From Paenibacillus humicus NBRC 102415 (GTDB lineage Bacteria; Bacillota; Bacilli; Paenibacillales; Paenibacillaceae), in assembly GCF_004000905.1 (NCBI RefSeq), contig NZ_BIMD01000008.1:1-64000 (forward strand): a stretch of 64,000 nucleotides of DNA. Direction: 5' to 3'. This document shows positions 40,770 through 50,544 of this stretch, piece after piece. The position numbers and the translations under genes were made by a program. The notes beneath the pieces were generated by a model that saw nothing but the letters and a program-made list of their open reading frames with translations, was not told where the DNA came from and searched no databases. Positions within the stretch are counted from its first letter, which is position 1; every line of letters begins with the position of its first letter.

Positions 40770-43469
40770 CTAATCCAAAGGAAGAATAGCATTAATATAA
40801 TTATAATTTTCTCCAGTTACATTGCTGGCAGCGCTTATTGAGACAAAGACTCGACCATCAACATCAACACAGAGATTGCTAAGACCGTAAGTTGCATTGA
40901 TTACACTGACAATTGGTCCATGATAAGTCGATGCCGGCCTATATTCTCGTGGAAGTATAAATATCGGAGCAAAATTAATTCCTCCACAAATAACCCCTTT
41001 TATTTCAAGTGTATTTCCAACCTTTTTATAGGAAGGCTTGTACCTATCTTTATTTTCATAGGGTCGCCAGCTATTCAATAAGGTTGGATAAATCCATTGT
41101 GGGGCTTTATCAGTAGCCGAGTTGTTCTCTAGTACGGCTAAGCGATTGGTTAATTGACCAGTAATTTTGACGAGACTGTCAATTATCTCACGAGAATTAG
41201 GTACATACTGCGCTGAGATTAACGCTGGAATGATTCCAATTTGGCAAGTATCAAGTGTAAGATAAGTGACTTCATAGACTGCAGAATTATCGTAATGAGA
41301 TTGGGCATATTGCGGACGCACATTCCCATAACTACCGTTGCTCCAAAGTATATAGTTTCGTTCACGCTTTCTGCTTTTGAACACATCTAAAATAACATAT
41401 GATCTATACTTAAAGTAAGTAGATGGATATGCTCCTTCATTTGCTTGCCAGTAACCTCCTATTAACTCAAAATTGGCTTTTTCCTTTACCACAACCCCCG
41501 TACCAACTTCTATTGTATTTATTCCCTCATATAGATTGACAGCTCCTTCGGAACGAGCAGGTTCATCTATTGAATTGGTAAGCTGATATAGAAGACGATA
41601 TGGAGAAAAGCTCGTTGCTTGCAGAACCGGTAAACTTGTCGTGCCATCAAGCCATCCTCTACTCACCCCATCAAATCTACGCACCCACGCTTTCTGCCCT
41701 GACCCATTATATAAATTGTTTGCTGGATTATCAGGAGTAGAATTCGTCGTAGCGCCGCCATTGAACATTACCCAGCCGTTAAAATACGCGTTTATTTCTT
41801 CAGCTGTAGGAGTATAATTATCCCCCCAACCAGAATCACTTGAAGCAATCGTCAGAAATAATGTTCCTGCCGTACTATGAATTCCGAATTGATCCATTGC
41901 TGTTTTGGTACTCTCAATTCTATCCAATATTTTCCCATTATTTTTTATTGCTGAGGCAACAAAAGTGTTTGGAATGGCTTGAATCAATCCATCCAACCTA
42001 ACCTCTTTGAAACCTGTATAATTACCACTGAATTGCCAAGCAAGATCTCCAGTAAGATCGATTGTTTTAAACCATCGCTTAACTCTTGCCTGTCCGAGAC
42101 TATCAGTATATAGCTCATCAAAAATGCTTCCATCCAAATTTGATGCTAAATTGGCGTCCGGAAAAAATTGATATTGGTCATCTGCAGCTTGAGCGGCTGC
42201 TCTACGGATATAGATTCCATTAACATTCTTTACATCATCTACATAGGGATATTTGGCAGCAATCTGATCGGCAGTCATGCTATTAAGAGCTGTATACTCT
42301 GTCAAAGTAACTTCATAAATTCGGGCACTATCGGCATATAAAATTTGCCCGCTGGATGCACTGCTTGCATCGATCTGTATGCCACAGTTTTCGTCTGTTG
42401 CTGGAGTGTACTTCCCCCACACCGCAGTAAACTTTGATGTTGTTATCGTGTTGTTAGATGCTGCTCCAGATCCAACATTTATTTTTATGGAGGTGAGAGC
42501 AGAGGTACCACTCTTTATATCCATAATACCAATGTAATATCTTCCTGCTTTAGCCTTTGCTAGAAGACCCGTATCTCCACGAAGGTAAAAGGTTTTCGTA
42601 GTTCCAGAACCAATCGTAAGTTTTGCCCCTGACGTTCCGGTTGTAAAATTGGTCGTGTCTGACGTTACGGTGACATTGCTTCCTGGCCAATTACTTATAA
42701 AGTCCATATTCCCTACTCGTCCAATGAGATTCACTAGAGTTCTCCCTCTAATGCTCGTTACGTTTAACAGATTATCCCGAGGGACAGTAATTGTTTGTGT
42801 TCCGGGGACAAGAGACAAGTTAACTGGAGCGGCATTTGCTAAATCAGCTTGCAGTGGAGTAACAGCCGCATTAAGAGAAGCCTGTAAACTGCTCACCGCG
42901 CTGTCCACCGTATCCTTCCGCGCAACGTCGTCGCTTGCGGACGGTGCCGCCGCCTTGAGGCGTCCCGCTCCGTCCCGGAGGGCAACCGTTCCCGGTGTAG
43001 CTGTAGCCGCCAGCGGCGAGCCAAGCTGCGTGAAAGAAAGATCGCTCGTGCCAAGCACCGGCTTGCCTGCTCCGGTCAACCGCCAAGCTGTTCCCGCTCC
43101 GGCCGAACCTTCCCGCACGAACACGGACAACCCTGCCGCCAGCTTCTCCGAAGCATCCGCGTCCGGAGAGCGTTTCCATGCAGCAGCAGATACGATGTAG
43201 ATGCCGTTGAGTTTTTTATCCGTCTGAGCTTTTACCAGCACTCGGTCGCCCGCTTTGAGCACAACGCCGTCGACGGTGATTTCACCGGATAACGCCAAAT
43301 CGCCGGTTGTGGCAACCCGAACGTCGGCATTGCCGTTTTTAAGTCCGATCGCCTGATCGACCTTATCCCAATTGTCATTCATCATCGTCTGGATATTGAA
43401 AGTATCCGTTGGCGGATCGACACCTGCCACTTTTTTCAGCAAATTGAGAATAGGGGTAAATACCGGCAT
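40770..43469 (-). CDS. Tail fibre / receptor-binding protein, mosaic
   Basis: 899 residues. Residues 1-195 are GC-rich like the other tail genes and carry the baseplate-attachment part (VFTPILNLLKKVAGVDPPTD). Residues 196-899 are coded by strikingly AT-rich DNA (40770 to about 42885) and look like receptor-binding beta domains with many Asn, Thr, Ser and Tyr. The join is abrupt. The last gene of a contractile tail operon normally decides the target bacteria. No fibre chaperone gene is seen. GGAGGAG precedes ATG 43469. Confidence 0.85.
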   Translation of the reverse strand: MPVFTPILNLLKKVAGVDPPTDTFNIQTMMNDNWDKVDQAIGLKNGNADVRVATTGDLALSGEITVDGVVLKAGDRVLVKAQTDKKLNGIYIVSAAAWKRSPDADASEKLAAGLSVFVREGSAGAGTAWRLTGAGKPVLGTSDLSFTQLGSPLAATATPGTVALRDGAGRLKAAAPSASDDVARKDTVDSAVSSLQASLNAAVTPLQADLANAAPVNLSLVPGTQTITVPRDNLLNVTSIRGRTLVNLIGRVGNMDFISNWPGSNVTVTSDTTNFTTGTSGAKLTIGSGTTKTFYLRGDTGLLAKAKAGRYYIGIMDIKSGTSALTSIKINVGSGAASNNTITTSKFTAVWGKYTPATDENCGIQIDASSASSGQILYADSARIYEVTLTEYTALNSMTADQIAAKYPYVDDVKNVNGIYIRRAAAQAADDQYQFFPDANLASNLDGSIFDELYTDSLGQARVKRWFKTIDLTGDLAWQFSGNYTGFKEVRLDGLIQAIPNTFVASAIKNNGKILDRIESTKTAMDQFGIHSTAGTLFLTIASSDSGWGDNYTPTAEEINAYFNGWVMFNGGATTNSTPDNPANNLYNGSGQKAWVRRFDGVSRGWLDGTTSLPVLQATSFSPYRLLYQLTNSIDEPARSEGAVNLYEGINTIEVGTGVVVKEKANFELIGGYWQANEGAYPSTYFKYRSYVILDVFKSRKRERNYILWSNGSYGNVRPQYAQSHYDNSAVYEVTYLTLDTCQIGIIPALISAQYVPNSREIIDSLVKITGQLTNRLAVLENNSATDKAPQWIYPTLLNSWRPYENKDRYKPSYKKVGNTLEIKGVICGGINFAPIFILPREYRPASTYHGPIVSVINATYGLSNLCVDVDGRVFVSISAASNVTGENYNYINAILPLD

Positions 43470-44069
43470 TCATTCTCCTCCTTCATCAAGAAAAGGTGCG
43501 AAATCGCCAAGCAGCCGCAGTTGCACCGCTTGAAGCTCGAGCCTTTCGATTTCTTCCAATGCCAAATACCGAAAAACATACTTCACCAGCAAATGGGCCG
43601 GCAGGACCTCGCCGACCGCCGCCTTGAGATCGGCCAGGTTAGGCGGCAGCCCCAACGTGCTGACGAAGCGGATCGTGAAGGTGCCGATCGCCGGATCGTA
43701 GCCGACCTCGATCTGTCCGTTCTCGTACGCTTGGGCGACCGACTTGAGCAGCTGCCCGCTGAACTTGCCGAAGCCGCGGATCTTGGACAGCACGACCGCC
43801 CTCCGCTGCTCCAGCGGCATGACCGATTTCGGGGTTATGCCCAGCTCCCGCTCCCAATCCTCCAGGCCCCAGGTTGCGGTCGAGGCGAAGCGCTGCTGCA
43901 GCTGCTCCGCCAGCTCGGCGCGCAGCCGGTCCAGCTGGCTTCCTTCGGCAGCCGCGATCGCCTGCATCTCCCGCACATCCTGATAGAACTCCGGCCATTC
44001 CGCCATCAGCGCGGAGGCGGCGGCCGGAAAATCAGCTATCCCCCTTAATGATGCGAAGCCGTCATTCAC
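43470..44069 (-). CDS. xkdU: Baseplate protein XkdU (YmfQ/DUF2313 family)
   Basis: 199 residues with the family layout: EFYQDVREMQAIAAAEGSQLDRL, WGLEDWERELGI, VLSKIRGFGKFSGQLLKSVAQAYENGQ. It completes the baseplate wedge next to the J protein. The start is GTG 44069, overlapping the xkdT stop by 8 bases. Its stop abuts the fibre gene. Confidence 0.85.
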   Translation of the reverse strand: MNDGFASLRGIADFPAAASALMAEWPEFYQDVREMQAIAAAEGSQLDRLRAELAEQLQQRFASTATWGLEDWERELGITPKSVMPLEQRRAVVLSKIRGFGKFSGQLLKSVAQAYENGQIEVGYDPAIGTFTIRFVSTLGLPPNLADLKAAVGEVLPAHLLVKYVFRYLALEEIERLELQAVQLRLLGDFAPFLDEGGE

Positions 44070-45147
44070 GCAGAGTCACCGCCTTCAGCGCTGCCACGGA
44101 TCCGGCCGGGACCGCAACATTGGCGCTGCCCGAATTCAGCATCAACGAGGAGGAGGAATAATCCTGAACGCCCGGAGTATCCAGCAGCAGCGTTCCAATC
44201 CGCGCATACTTGACGCTGCGATCATCGCCATAGGCGATGTCCGCCAGATGAGAGCGGACGGCCTCCGCGAAATCAGCCTGGATCTGGGCCAAGGACCGGG
44301 TGCCTGTACGGGAAATCGTAGCCGTGATTTCCACATTTACGAGGGGAGCCGCCTCCACCGTCACGACCGCGCCGGCCGGAGCCGCGCCTTCGCCCATCCC
44401 CTCTCCGAGGCCCGCCGCAGGATCGATATAGGCTTTTACCGCCTTCACGATGTCGGCCGAAGCGGGAACCTTTTTCTTGTCCAGCAGCAAAATCTTGACC
44501 GTATTCGGCCCCTTCCACGCCGGCAGCACGTAGGCGTCCCCGACACCGCCGATCTCAAGCGCCCAGCTGCGGAAGGCTGCGCGGTTGCCGCTCGTCGGCG
44601 GCGTGCGGACATGCGCAAAGAAGCGTTCACGGAACGCTTCGTCGTCTTCCTCGTCCTTGCCCGGCTTCAGCACTCCGCCAAGAACAGCCGTAGCAAGTCC
44701 ATCTACATATTCAAGCGGCAGCAGCGGACCGGTCGGAAGATTGCCCTGCTCTCCAGCGCTCTCGCACACAAGCTCCCACCGGCCGGGCGCTAGCCGCGCC
44801 CGCACTCGGAACAGCAAGCCTCCGGCTCCGAACAAGCTCCCTGCCGCCACATCCAGAGGAGCTCCGGCCGCATCCGCGAACAACCCTTCCCGTACGGCGG
44901 ACTCCGCAGGCAGCGGATCGACTCCGAAATCCGCGCCCCTCGCCCTCAGCTCACCCCCGCTGGATGTATGCGCATAGCCGAGCAGATTCTGCCTGCCCAG
45001 CTCGGCATAAGCCTCCGCCAGCTTGCGGGCGGCGGGCGCCAGCGCATCGTAGAGGATGCTGCCTTCCCGCTTATCCACCGCATCGCTTGCGGAATCCAGC
45101 ATTTCCTCCAGAATCGTCTCAAACGTGCGGTCTTCGTACAGCTTCAT
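44062..45147 (-). CDS. xkdT: Baseplate J-like protein XkdT
   Basis: 361 residues of the gp47/baseplate J family: N-terminal YEDRTFETILEEMLDSASD, KREGSILYDALAPAA, FRERFFAHVRTPPTSGNRAAF, GDAYVLPAWKGPNTVKILLLD, and a C-terminal repeat-like beta part. It builds the baseplate wedge. The overlap with xkdS (ATGA) and with xkdU shows coupled translation. Confidence 0.92.
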   Translation of the reverse strand: MKLYEDRTFETILEEMLDSASDAVDKREGSILYDALAPAARKLAEAYAELGRQNLLGYAHTSSGGELRARGADFGVDPLPAESAVREGLFADAAGAPLDVAAGSLFGAGGLLFRVRARLAPGRWELVCESAGEQGNLPTGPLLPLEYVDGLATAVLGGVLKPGKDEEDDEAFRERFFAHVRTPPTSGNRAAFRSWALEIGGVGDAYVLPAWKGPNTVKILLLDKKKVPASADIVKAVKAYIDPAAGLGEGMGEGAAPAGAVVTVEAAPLVNVEITATISRTGTRSLAQIQADFAEAVRSHLADIAYGDDRSVKYARIGTLLLDTPGVQDYSSSSLMLNSGSANVAVPAGSVAALKAVTLRE

Positions 45148-45533
45148 TCCGGCTTCCTCCCATAGGAGACGGATAGGCTCCCGAACACGGACCGTACCCG
45201 AAATGAAACACGCGCCTCGTCCCCGGACGCTTCCATGCGGAATTGCTCGACGCCCGTTATGCGGTCGTCCGCCAGCAGCGCTTCGGTCACGAGCCGTTCC
45301 AGATCATGCACGATCCTTTGTCCCAGCTGTTTCTCCATCCCGTAATTATCCGAATAAATGAAATGAGCAAACCGGTCCGTGTCGAGAATCTTATACACGG
45401 CTTGCTCCACCGCATCCAGGGAATCGATCATCCCGGCGATGCGTCCGTTGTCCAGGTCCAGCCGATAAGTGCGGCTGGTCTGAAGCTCTTCTTCGACGGC
45501 GGCTCCCAGAGAAGCGCCTTCCACCTTCATCAT
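45144..45533 (-). CDS. xkdS: Baseplate protein XkdS (DUF2634, gp25-like)
   Basis: 129 residues. The pattern TSRTYRLDLDNGRIAGMIDSLDAVEQAVYKILDTDRF and YGMEKQLGQ is the lysozyme-like W/gp25 wedge family as found in XkdS. It sits between xkdR and xkdT with overlapping stops and starts. Confidence 0.87.
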   Translation of the reverse strand: MMKVEGASLGAAVEEELQTSRTYRLDLDNGRIAGMIDSLDAVEQAVYKILDTDRFAHFIYSDNYGMEKQLGQRIVHDLERLVTEALLADDRITGVEQFRMEASGDEARVSFRVRSVFGSLSVSYGRKPE

Positions 45534-45826
45534 GGCGCCAGCCTCCCCGCCACATAGAAGTTCAAGGCTCCCTGCTGCCGGATCAGCACGACCCGATCCC
45601 CGGCTTCCAGACCTTTGCGAAGCAGAATCTCCGAGCCCCCGATCTCGAGCTTCTGCTCGGTCAGATGCTCCGGCACGATCAAGAAATCGTCATCCAGATT
45701 CAGCCGCTGATCGGCGCGAACGACCAGCGGCCCAGCCGACACGACGACGCCGGGCATGACGTCGGCCAGCTTCATGGCGTTGACGCAGCCTTCGGCAATC
45801 GCTTTGACGGAATCATTCAGGCCCAT
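45530..45826 (-). CDS. xkdR: XkdR-like baseplate protein (DUF2577)
   Basis: 98 residues with SVKAIAEGCVNAMKLADVMPG, VVSAGPLVVRADQRL and a C-terminal beta part, as in DUF2577 proteins that lie between XkdQ and XkdS. Probably a small baseplate spike or adaptor. ATG 45826 follows AGGTGG at 6 bases; the TTG two codons earlier is less likely. Confidence 0.8.
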   Translation of the reverse strand: MGLNDSVKAIAEGCVNAMKLADVMPGVVVSAGPLVVRADQRLNLDDDFLIVPEHLTEQKLEIGGSEILLRKGLEAGDRVVLIRQQGALNFYVAGRLAP

Positions 45827-46802
45827 CGGCAACCACCTTCATTTCCAATGACATCGTATGCTTGTTCCCATCGAGCTTATGGGTGCATTCCTCGATCAGG
45901 AAAAACCGGTTCAGCCCCAGCTTGTCCACCGTAACCTGGACCTTCATGCCTGCCCGAAGCCCCGGATAGCCGAGCGCCTCGAGCGAGAATTTCTGCTGCT
46001 CCCGGTTTTTCACGGCCAGGAACCGCTTCGCCATCTCCCTGATCTGCTGCTCGTTCAATTTCTCGTCGACCTTCTGATAATATTGCAGCTTGCCCCATCG
46101 GTTCATGGAGCCTTTATCCGGCTCCACGAACTCCTGCCGGACGCCGTCTTTATTGTCACGGGCCAGCTTGATGAAGTTGTACGTGTCGTCTTCGATGCTT
46201 TTTTTGCGCTTGTAGCCGTATACGAGGCTTTCATCTCCAAGCACGATATCCGCCGCCATATCGCGCACATGAGTCAGCGTCACCTTGCCGAAATCATCGT
46301 AGAGCACATACAGGTCTCCATTGGCCATCAGCGTCGAATCCAGAGCCCGGCTGACGATGTCGATGCGCTTCTGCCCGTCCTCGGAAACCTTGGGAATTCG
46401 ATGGACCGTGTTCGCCAGCTTGCCGACCGTCAGTCCGATCGCCTTGCATTGGTCGAGGATGACCTCGTCCGCCCGAATGTTTTTGCGGATATACGTATCG
46501 CTCTCGCTCAGATAGCGCAGCTGGTCATAGGCGAGCAGTTGGATCGAGGCTTCCTCGCTGTCATCCACCGAAAAGATCCGCCCCAGAAAAAAGCCTTTCC
46601 CGTCCAGCTTGACTTGAATAGGATTTCCGTTTTCGGCCTTGAAGCCGCCTCTATCCATTCCTTTGGCATACACGAGAGTCGCTTCAAGAGAGGAAGGCTT
46701 GCCGATTCGGCTCGTCTTCCAGGTCATTTGGGAGATGGACTCCGTCACGTTCCATAACGTGCCGTCCAGATTGTCGATCAACACTTCGTACAGCGCGCTC
46801 AC
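45813..46802 (-). CDS. xkdQ: Baseplate hub protein XkdQ
   Basis: 329 residues of the XkdQ / late-control-D-like hub family (gp27-like): VLIDNLDGTLWNVTESISQMTWKTSR at the start and LNRFFLIEECTHKLDGNKHTMSLEM at the end. It should form the hub at the tail tip. The start is GTG 46802, overlapping xkdP by 4 bases. Confidence 0.85.
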   Translation of the reverse strand: MSALYEVLIDNLDGTLWNVTESISQMTWKTSRIGKPSSLEATLVYAKGMDRGGFKAENGNPIQVKLDGKGFFLGRIFSVDDSEEASIQLLAYDQLRYLSESDTYIRKNIRADEVILDQCKAIGLTVGKLANTVHRIPKVSEDGQKRIDIVSRALDSTLMANGDLYVLYDDFGKVTLTHVRDMAADIVLGDESLVYGYKRKKSIEDDTYNFIKLARDNKDGVRQEFVEPDKGSMNRWGKLQYYQKVDEKLNEQQIREMAKRFLAVKNREQQKFSLEALGYPGLRAGMKVQVTVDKLGLNRFFLIEECTHKLDGNKHTMSLEMKVVADGPE

Positions 46803-47608
46803 CTCTTTTTCGGCGGCAGCTGCAGAGTGCGTCCGGCCTGCAGCCGATTCAGCTCGGAATCCTTGATGCCGTTCAGCTTTTGGATTTCACGCCAGCGGCC
46901 GGAATCGCCCAGCTGCGACTTCGACACTCCGATCAGCGTATCGCCGGAACGCAGAACGTACTTCTGCGGCGGGATTCTTTCATCCGGGCGTGTGGAAGCC
47001 TCCTTGCGAAGCGCGGTCTGCCCGTTTTTCTGCACGGCCTTGACTTTGCGCGGAGAGAAGAAGGCGTATTCCTTGAGCTTCAGAGAGTAGAACACATCTC
47101 CCGCCGAGCCCGCCTCCTCGTAACGCTCGAACGATTCGATCGTCATCGGCAAATTGATGATATTGCCTTTGGCCGCATCGGCGCCGATGTAGATGACCCG
47201 GATCGGATACCCGCTGGCCATCCATTTATTTATGGATTGGACGTAGAAGCTTGGCGGCTTAAGCTTGAAGAATTGCTTGATGACGACCCCTTCCTTCACC
47301 ACTTCCTTTTCCTTGATTGAATAGTAAGGATGAATGAACGGATAAGTTTTCTGCTGCGGAAAAAAGCTCTCGAAGCTGATTTCGGCCAGCTCGGGACTCT
47401 CGGGCACCGATACGCTTCCCGTCCCGAGCACTTGATAGTCGCTCGATCTGCCGCCTCGGCTGATGCTGATCTTTTCCGGCATGACCGGAAGCGGGAATCC
47501 TTCCGTGCTGTTGTCCCAGCTGAGCCAGATCGTGAACGGAAGCAGAACCGGTATGATTTTTTCGCTTGTTCCGGAATCGTCCCCTTGTTTTGCCGTTGTA
47601 CTGCTCAC
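46799..47608 (-). CDS. xkdP: LysM-containing tail protein XkdP
   Basis: 269 residues. A beta-rich phage domain (about 1-200, PVMPEKISISRGGRSSDYQVLGTG) and a C-terminal LysM motif (about 220-266, YVLRSGDTLIGVSKSQLGDSGRWREI). It links the tail hub to the tape measure and may touch peptidoglycan. The start is GTG 47608 with GGAGG at 9 bases. 62 bases separate it from xkdO. Confidence 0.87.
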   Translation of the reverse strand: MSSTTAKQGDDSGTSEKIIPVLLPFTIWLSWDNSTEGFPLPVMPEKISISRGGRSSDYQVLGTGSVSVPESPELAEISFESFFPQQKTYPFIHPYYSIKEKEVVKEGVVIKQFFKLKPPSFYVQSINKWMASGYPIRVIYIGADAAKGNIINLPMTIESFERYEEAGSAGDVFYSLKLKEYAFFSPRKVKAVQKNGQTALRKEASTRPDERIPPQKYVLRSGDTLIGVSKSQLGDSGRWREIQKLNGIKDSELNRLQAGRTLQLPPKKR

Positions 47609-47670
47609 GCTTTCGAACCTCCTTTACGCCCTTCGTGCACCCTGCCGTTTATTTTTCAAGACCAAGCGGC

Positions 47671-49899
47671 TTAAACCCCAAAGCTTCCCTGAGCCGAGGC
47701 GCTCAGCTCCTGAACCATATAAGCGTCGATTTTGCCGATGATCTGATCGACATCCATCTCTTTCATGACAGGGCCTGTCGTGACCTGAACGGTCGGCGTC
47801 AAGGTGACGAAGTTCTGCAGCGCCTTGATCTCGGCCATATCGCGCATGACCTTGAGATCCTCGCTGCCGATGTTCACCTCATCCTTGATGCTGCCGACTT
47901 CGCCGACCTTGTCGATGGTGCCGATGCCGCCCTTGCCGGCAGCCCCGAAGCCAGTCAGCGCTTCCGTTTTGGCTTGGGCGCCGTTTTTGTCCTGCGGAGG
48001 GAAGTTGGTAACGCCTTTGTATTTGTCCGCATCCTTGGGACCGGCCGAGAAGTCGAAGCTGCCGGCAAATTTAGCGACTTTGCCCGTCAGGTTTATCCCC
48101 GTATCCATTCCTTTTTTGTTGAGGTCCTGCAGATTCGCCATATCCATTCTCGGGAGGTATTTTTTGCTTTTCCCTTCCGGCTCCTTCAGGTACTTGCCCA
48201 TCAAATCCTTGTATTTGTCGCTGATGGCATGGATATTATCCGTTTTAAACGGATCGACCGGCTTGATGTCGGAGCCGGTAAGCTTGTTGTACAGGCCGAG
48301 AAGCCCATTGAATCCGTCTAGTACAACGTTGATTCCTTCCAAGATCACCTTCATGAAGCCTCCGGCGAACGTTTCTGCGCCGTAAAGCATCTGGTACATG
48401 GCATTGCCGAAGAAGGTAGCCAAATCATAGAACAGCTTTTGGACCGTAAATACCGGGTCCACGAACAGATTGATGATGAAATCGGCGAAGCTGGCAAATA
48501 GATTCCAACAAGCCGCAATGATGTTGTAAATCGCTCCTCCAAGCATATAGAAAGCCCCAATGACGCCTCCGATGATTTCTCCCACCGTCGCCCCCATGCT
48601 CAGCATGATGTACACCAGCCCGCCTATCACGGCGATAATCAGCAGAATCGGCCAGTTCATCGCCAGCCAGGCTGCCGCCGTCGACAGCACCGGAGCGACC
48701 ATTGCCCACAACGCCGGCAGCATCGCCCATAATTGGCCGATCATCATCGGAATTGCGACAGCCCCGAGACCGGCGATAATGGCAATGACGGCATCGCCGT
48801 TGTTCGTGAACACGTCCAACAGGAAAAACGCCGCATCCGCCGCAAGGCTGAGCAGCTCCGCCACCACCCACAGACCGGCGGAAAGCGCCTCGAAGAACGG
48901 ATCGAACCTGCCGGCATTGAAAGCCTCGCTCAGCTTGTCGAGCGTCGGCATGAGAGCTTCGAGAGCCGGCATGCCGGCTTGGGCTTTGCCGTCATTAATG
49001 TGCTGCTTGAAGCCCTCCACCTGGGCTGCGGGACTGTTCGTCGCCTTCTCGAAGCTTTCCTGGCTCATCCCTTGCTTGCTCAGCAAGCTGTCCATTGAAG
49101 CGAGAAAGCCGGTCAGGTCCCCTTCCGCCGCCTTTTTCATGGCGCCGCTGTCGTCCAGATTTTTCTGGCTGATGCCGGAGCTTTCCAGAAAAGCCTTGGG
49201 ATCGCCCGTCATCAAGCCTTTGAGCGAGCCCGTTGCCGACTCCAGATTTTTGGACGGGCTCAGCTTCTGCATTCTCATGGCGATGCCATTCAGTGCCGTC
49301 AGCATCGCCGGGTCCGTTGTCGTTCCGATCATGGACATCGCGGACTTATGGGCCTCGGCCGGATCGTAATTGGCCTTCAAGGCCTGCTTGTTGACGGCAT
49401 CGAAAATGAACTGACCGCCGGTATCGCTTCCGGCACGAGCCGAATAAGCATCGATTTGCCGTTTGCGTTCCATAGCCCCGCCGACCGATTCCTTGAAGAT
49501 CGGAGCGATTGCGTCATACGCTCCCTTAAGCGCAGAGCCCAAACCTTTCCCCGGAGATGATGCCCCGCTGCCCGAGCTCGAGACATCAGTCGCCAGCTTG
49601 ATCTTGAACGGCCCGGAATCCAGCGCAGCTTGAATTTGCGAACGCAGCGCAGCCCCGTCGATACGGATCCGGACCCCGTTCAGAACGAGGTTGCTTTTAT
49701 TCATCGCGATGATCCGCTTCTGCACCGAATTGAGCTGCCGCGAGGCCGAATCGGTCCGAATCCGAACATCCAGCGGTTTTCCCAGCTTGGCCTGAAGCTT
49801 GTCCGTCAGCTTGATCGTCTGCTCCAGCGCTTTGTTCACCTGCCTTAGGCCGGCGGAGAACCGGTCGTAAAGCACCAATGTCGCCTGCAAAGTCGCCAT
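47671..49899 (-). CDS. xkdO: Tail tape measure protein (XkdO-like)
   Basis: 742 residues: helical N-terminus (RFSAGLRQVNKALEQTIKLTDKLQAKL), long coiled region, and hydrophobic segments at about 340-460 (IIAGLGAVAIPMMIGQLWAM) that probably insert in the target membrane. The length of this protein sets the tail length. The shortness compared with PBSX XkdO (over 1300 residues) predicts a short tail. GGAGG lies 6 bases before ATG 49899. Confidence 0.88.
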   Translation of the reverse strand: MATLQATLVLYDRFSAGLRQVNKALEQTIKLTDKLQAKLGKPLDVRIRTDSASRQLNSVQKRIIAMNKSNLVLNGVRIRIDGAALRSQIQAALDSGPFKIKLATDVSSSGSGASSPGKGLGSALKGAYDAIAPIFKESVGGAMERKRQIDAYSARAGSDTGGQFIFDAVNKQALKANYDPAEAHKSAMSMIGTTTDPAMLTALNGIAMRMQKLSPSKNLESATGSLKGLMTGDPKAFLESSGISQKNLDDSGAMKKAAEGDLTGFLASMDSLLSKQGMSQESFEKATNSPAAQVEGFKQHINDGKAQAGMPALEALMPTLDKLSEAFNAGRFDPFFEALSAGLWVVAELLSLAADAAFFLLDVFTNNGDAVIAIIAGLGAVAIPMMIGQLWAMLPALWAMVAPVLSTAAAWLAMNWPILLIIAVIGGLVYIMLSMGATVGEIIGGVIGAFYMLGGAIYNIIAACWNLFASFADFIINLFVDPVFTVQKLFYDLATFFGNAMYQMLYGAETFAGGFMKVILEGINVVLDGFNGLLGLYNKLTGSDIKPVDPFKTDNIHAISDKYKDLMGKYLKEPEGKSKKYLPRMDMANLQDLNKKGMDTGINLTGKVAKFAGSFDFSAGPKDADKYKGVTNFPPQDKNGAQAKTEALTGFGAAGKGGIGTIDKVGEVGSIKDEVNIGSEDLKVMRDMAEIKALQNFVTLTPTVQVTTGPVMKEMDVDQIIGKIDAYMVQELSASAQGSFGV

Positions 49900-49921
49900 T
49901 TCATTCCTCCTTTCCTTGCCT

Positions 49922-50526
49922 CTAACGCCTGCGGGAACCGGCGGACGACTGGAGCCGCGATCTCTTCTCGGCTTCCAGACGTACCCGCACCATCCCGATC
50001 AGAGCCCCTTTTTGCCGCGCGGACAGCGCGGCGAATTCCCAGGGCATCAGATTGTATTCATTGAGGGCGAAGTAGGCGTAGTTCCATTCCGCATCGCCCT
50101 CGTCGATCAGTTTTTTACTTCATCGGAAATCTCGCTGACATCGCGGTCGAAGCCGTTGATTTCCTGCACCTTGGCCGCCAGATTGGCGAACTCTCCCGCG
50201 AGCAGCATTTTACGCACGACGGCGGATGCGCCGCGTACGCCGTAGGATTGCTGCAGCTCGGCGTCGTTCAGGTCGGGATAGACGACGCATGCGGCGACCA
50301 TTCGGCCCAGGTAGGCGTTGTAGTCGAGCTCGGGCACGCCCGAGCTCCCCTTTCCTTTAGTCCGCTTGGTCGAGGCGCCGCGAATCTCTTCATTGAGCTC
50401 TTCGGAGATCGCGCGCAGCTTCCAGGCGGCCGGACGCCCGGAGGCGTCCAGAAAACGGTCCGAGACGACAACATCCTGCGGCTCCGCCTGTACGGCGTTG
50501 TCCGCGAAAAACATTTTCATGCTCAT
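49922..50526 (-). CDS. xkdN: Tail assembly chaperone XkdN, with predicted -1 frameshift product
   Basis: Frame 0 (50526 to 50107) gives 139 residues of the XkdN/TAC_5 type. At its end the codons read GTA AAA AAC TGA, containing the slippery heptamer A_AAA_AAC (50116-50110) right before the stop. A -1 slip there opens a frame running to TAG at 49922, adding LIDEGDAEWNYAYFALNEYN and more, for a product of 201 residues. The added part is protein-like and uses the normal codons. Such G/GT frameshifts before the tape measure are a standard feature of long-tailed phages. Confidence 0.88.
50110..50116 (-). promoter_or_regulatory. Programmed -1 frameshift slippery site in xkdN
   Basis: A_AAA_AAC in frame, directly followed by TGA (50109-50107). 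No strong stem-loop was noticed downstream. Confidence 0.85.
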
Positions 50527-50544
50527 GGTTCATTCCTCCTTGGG

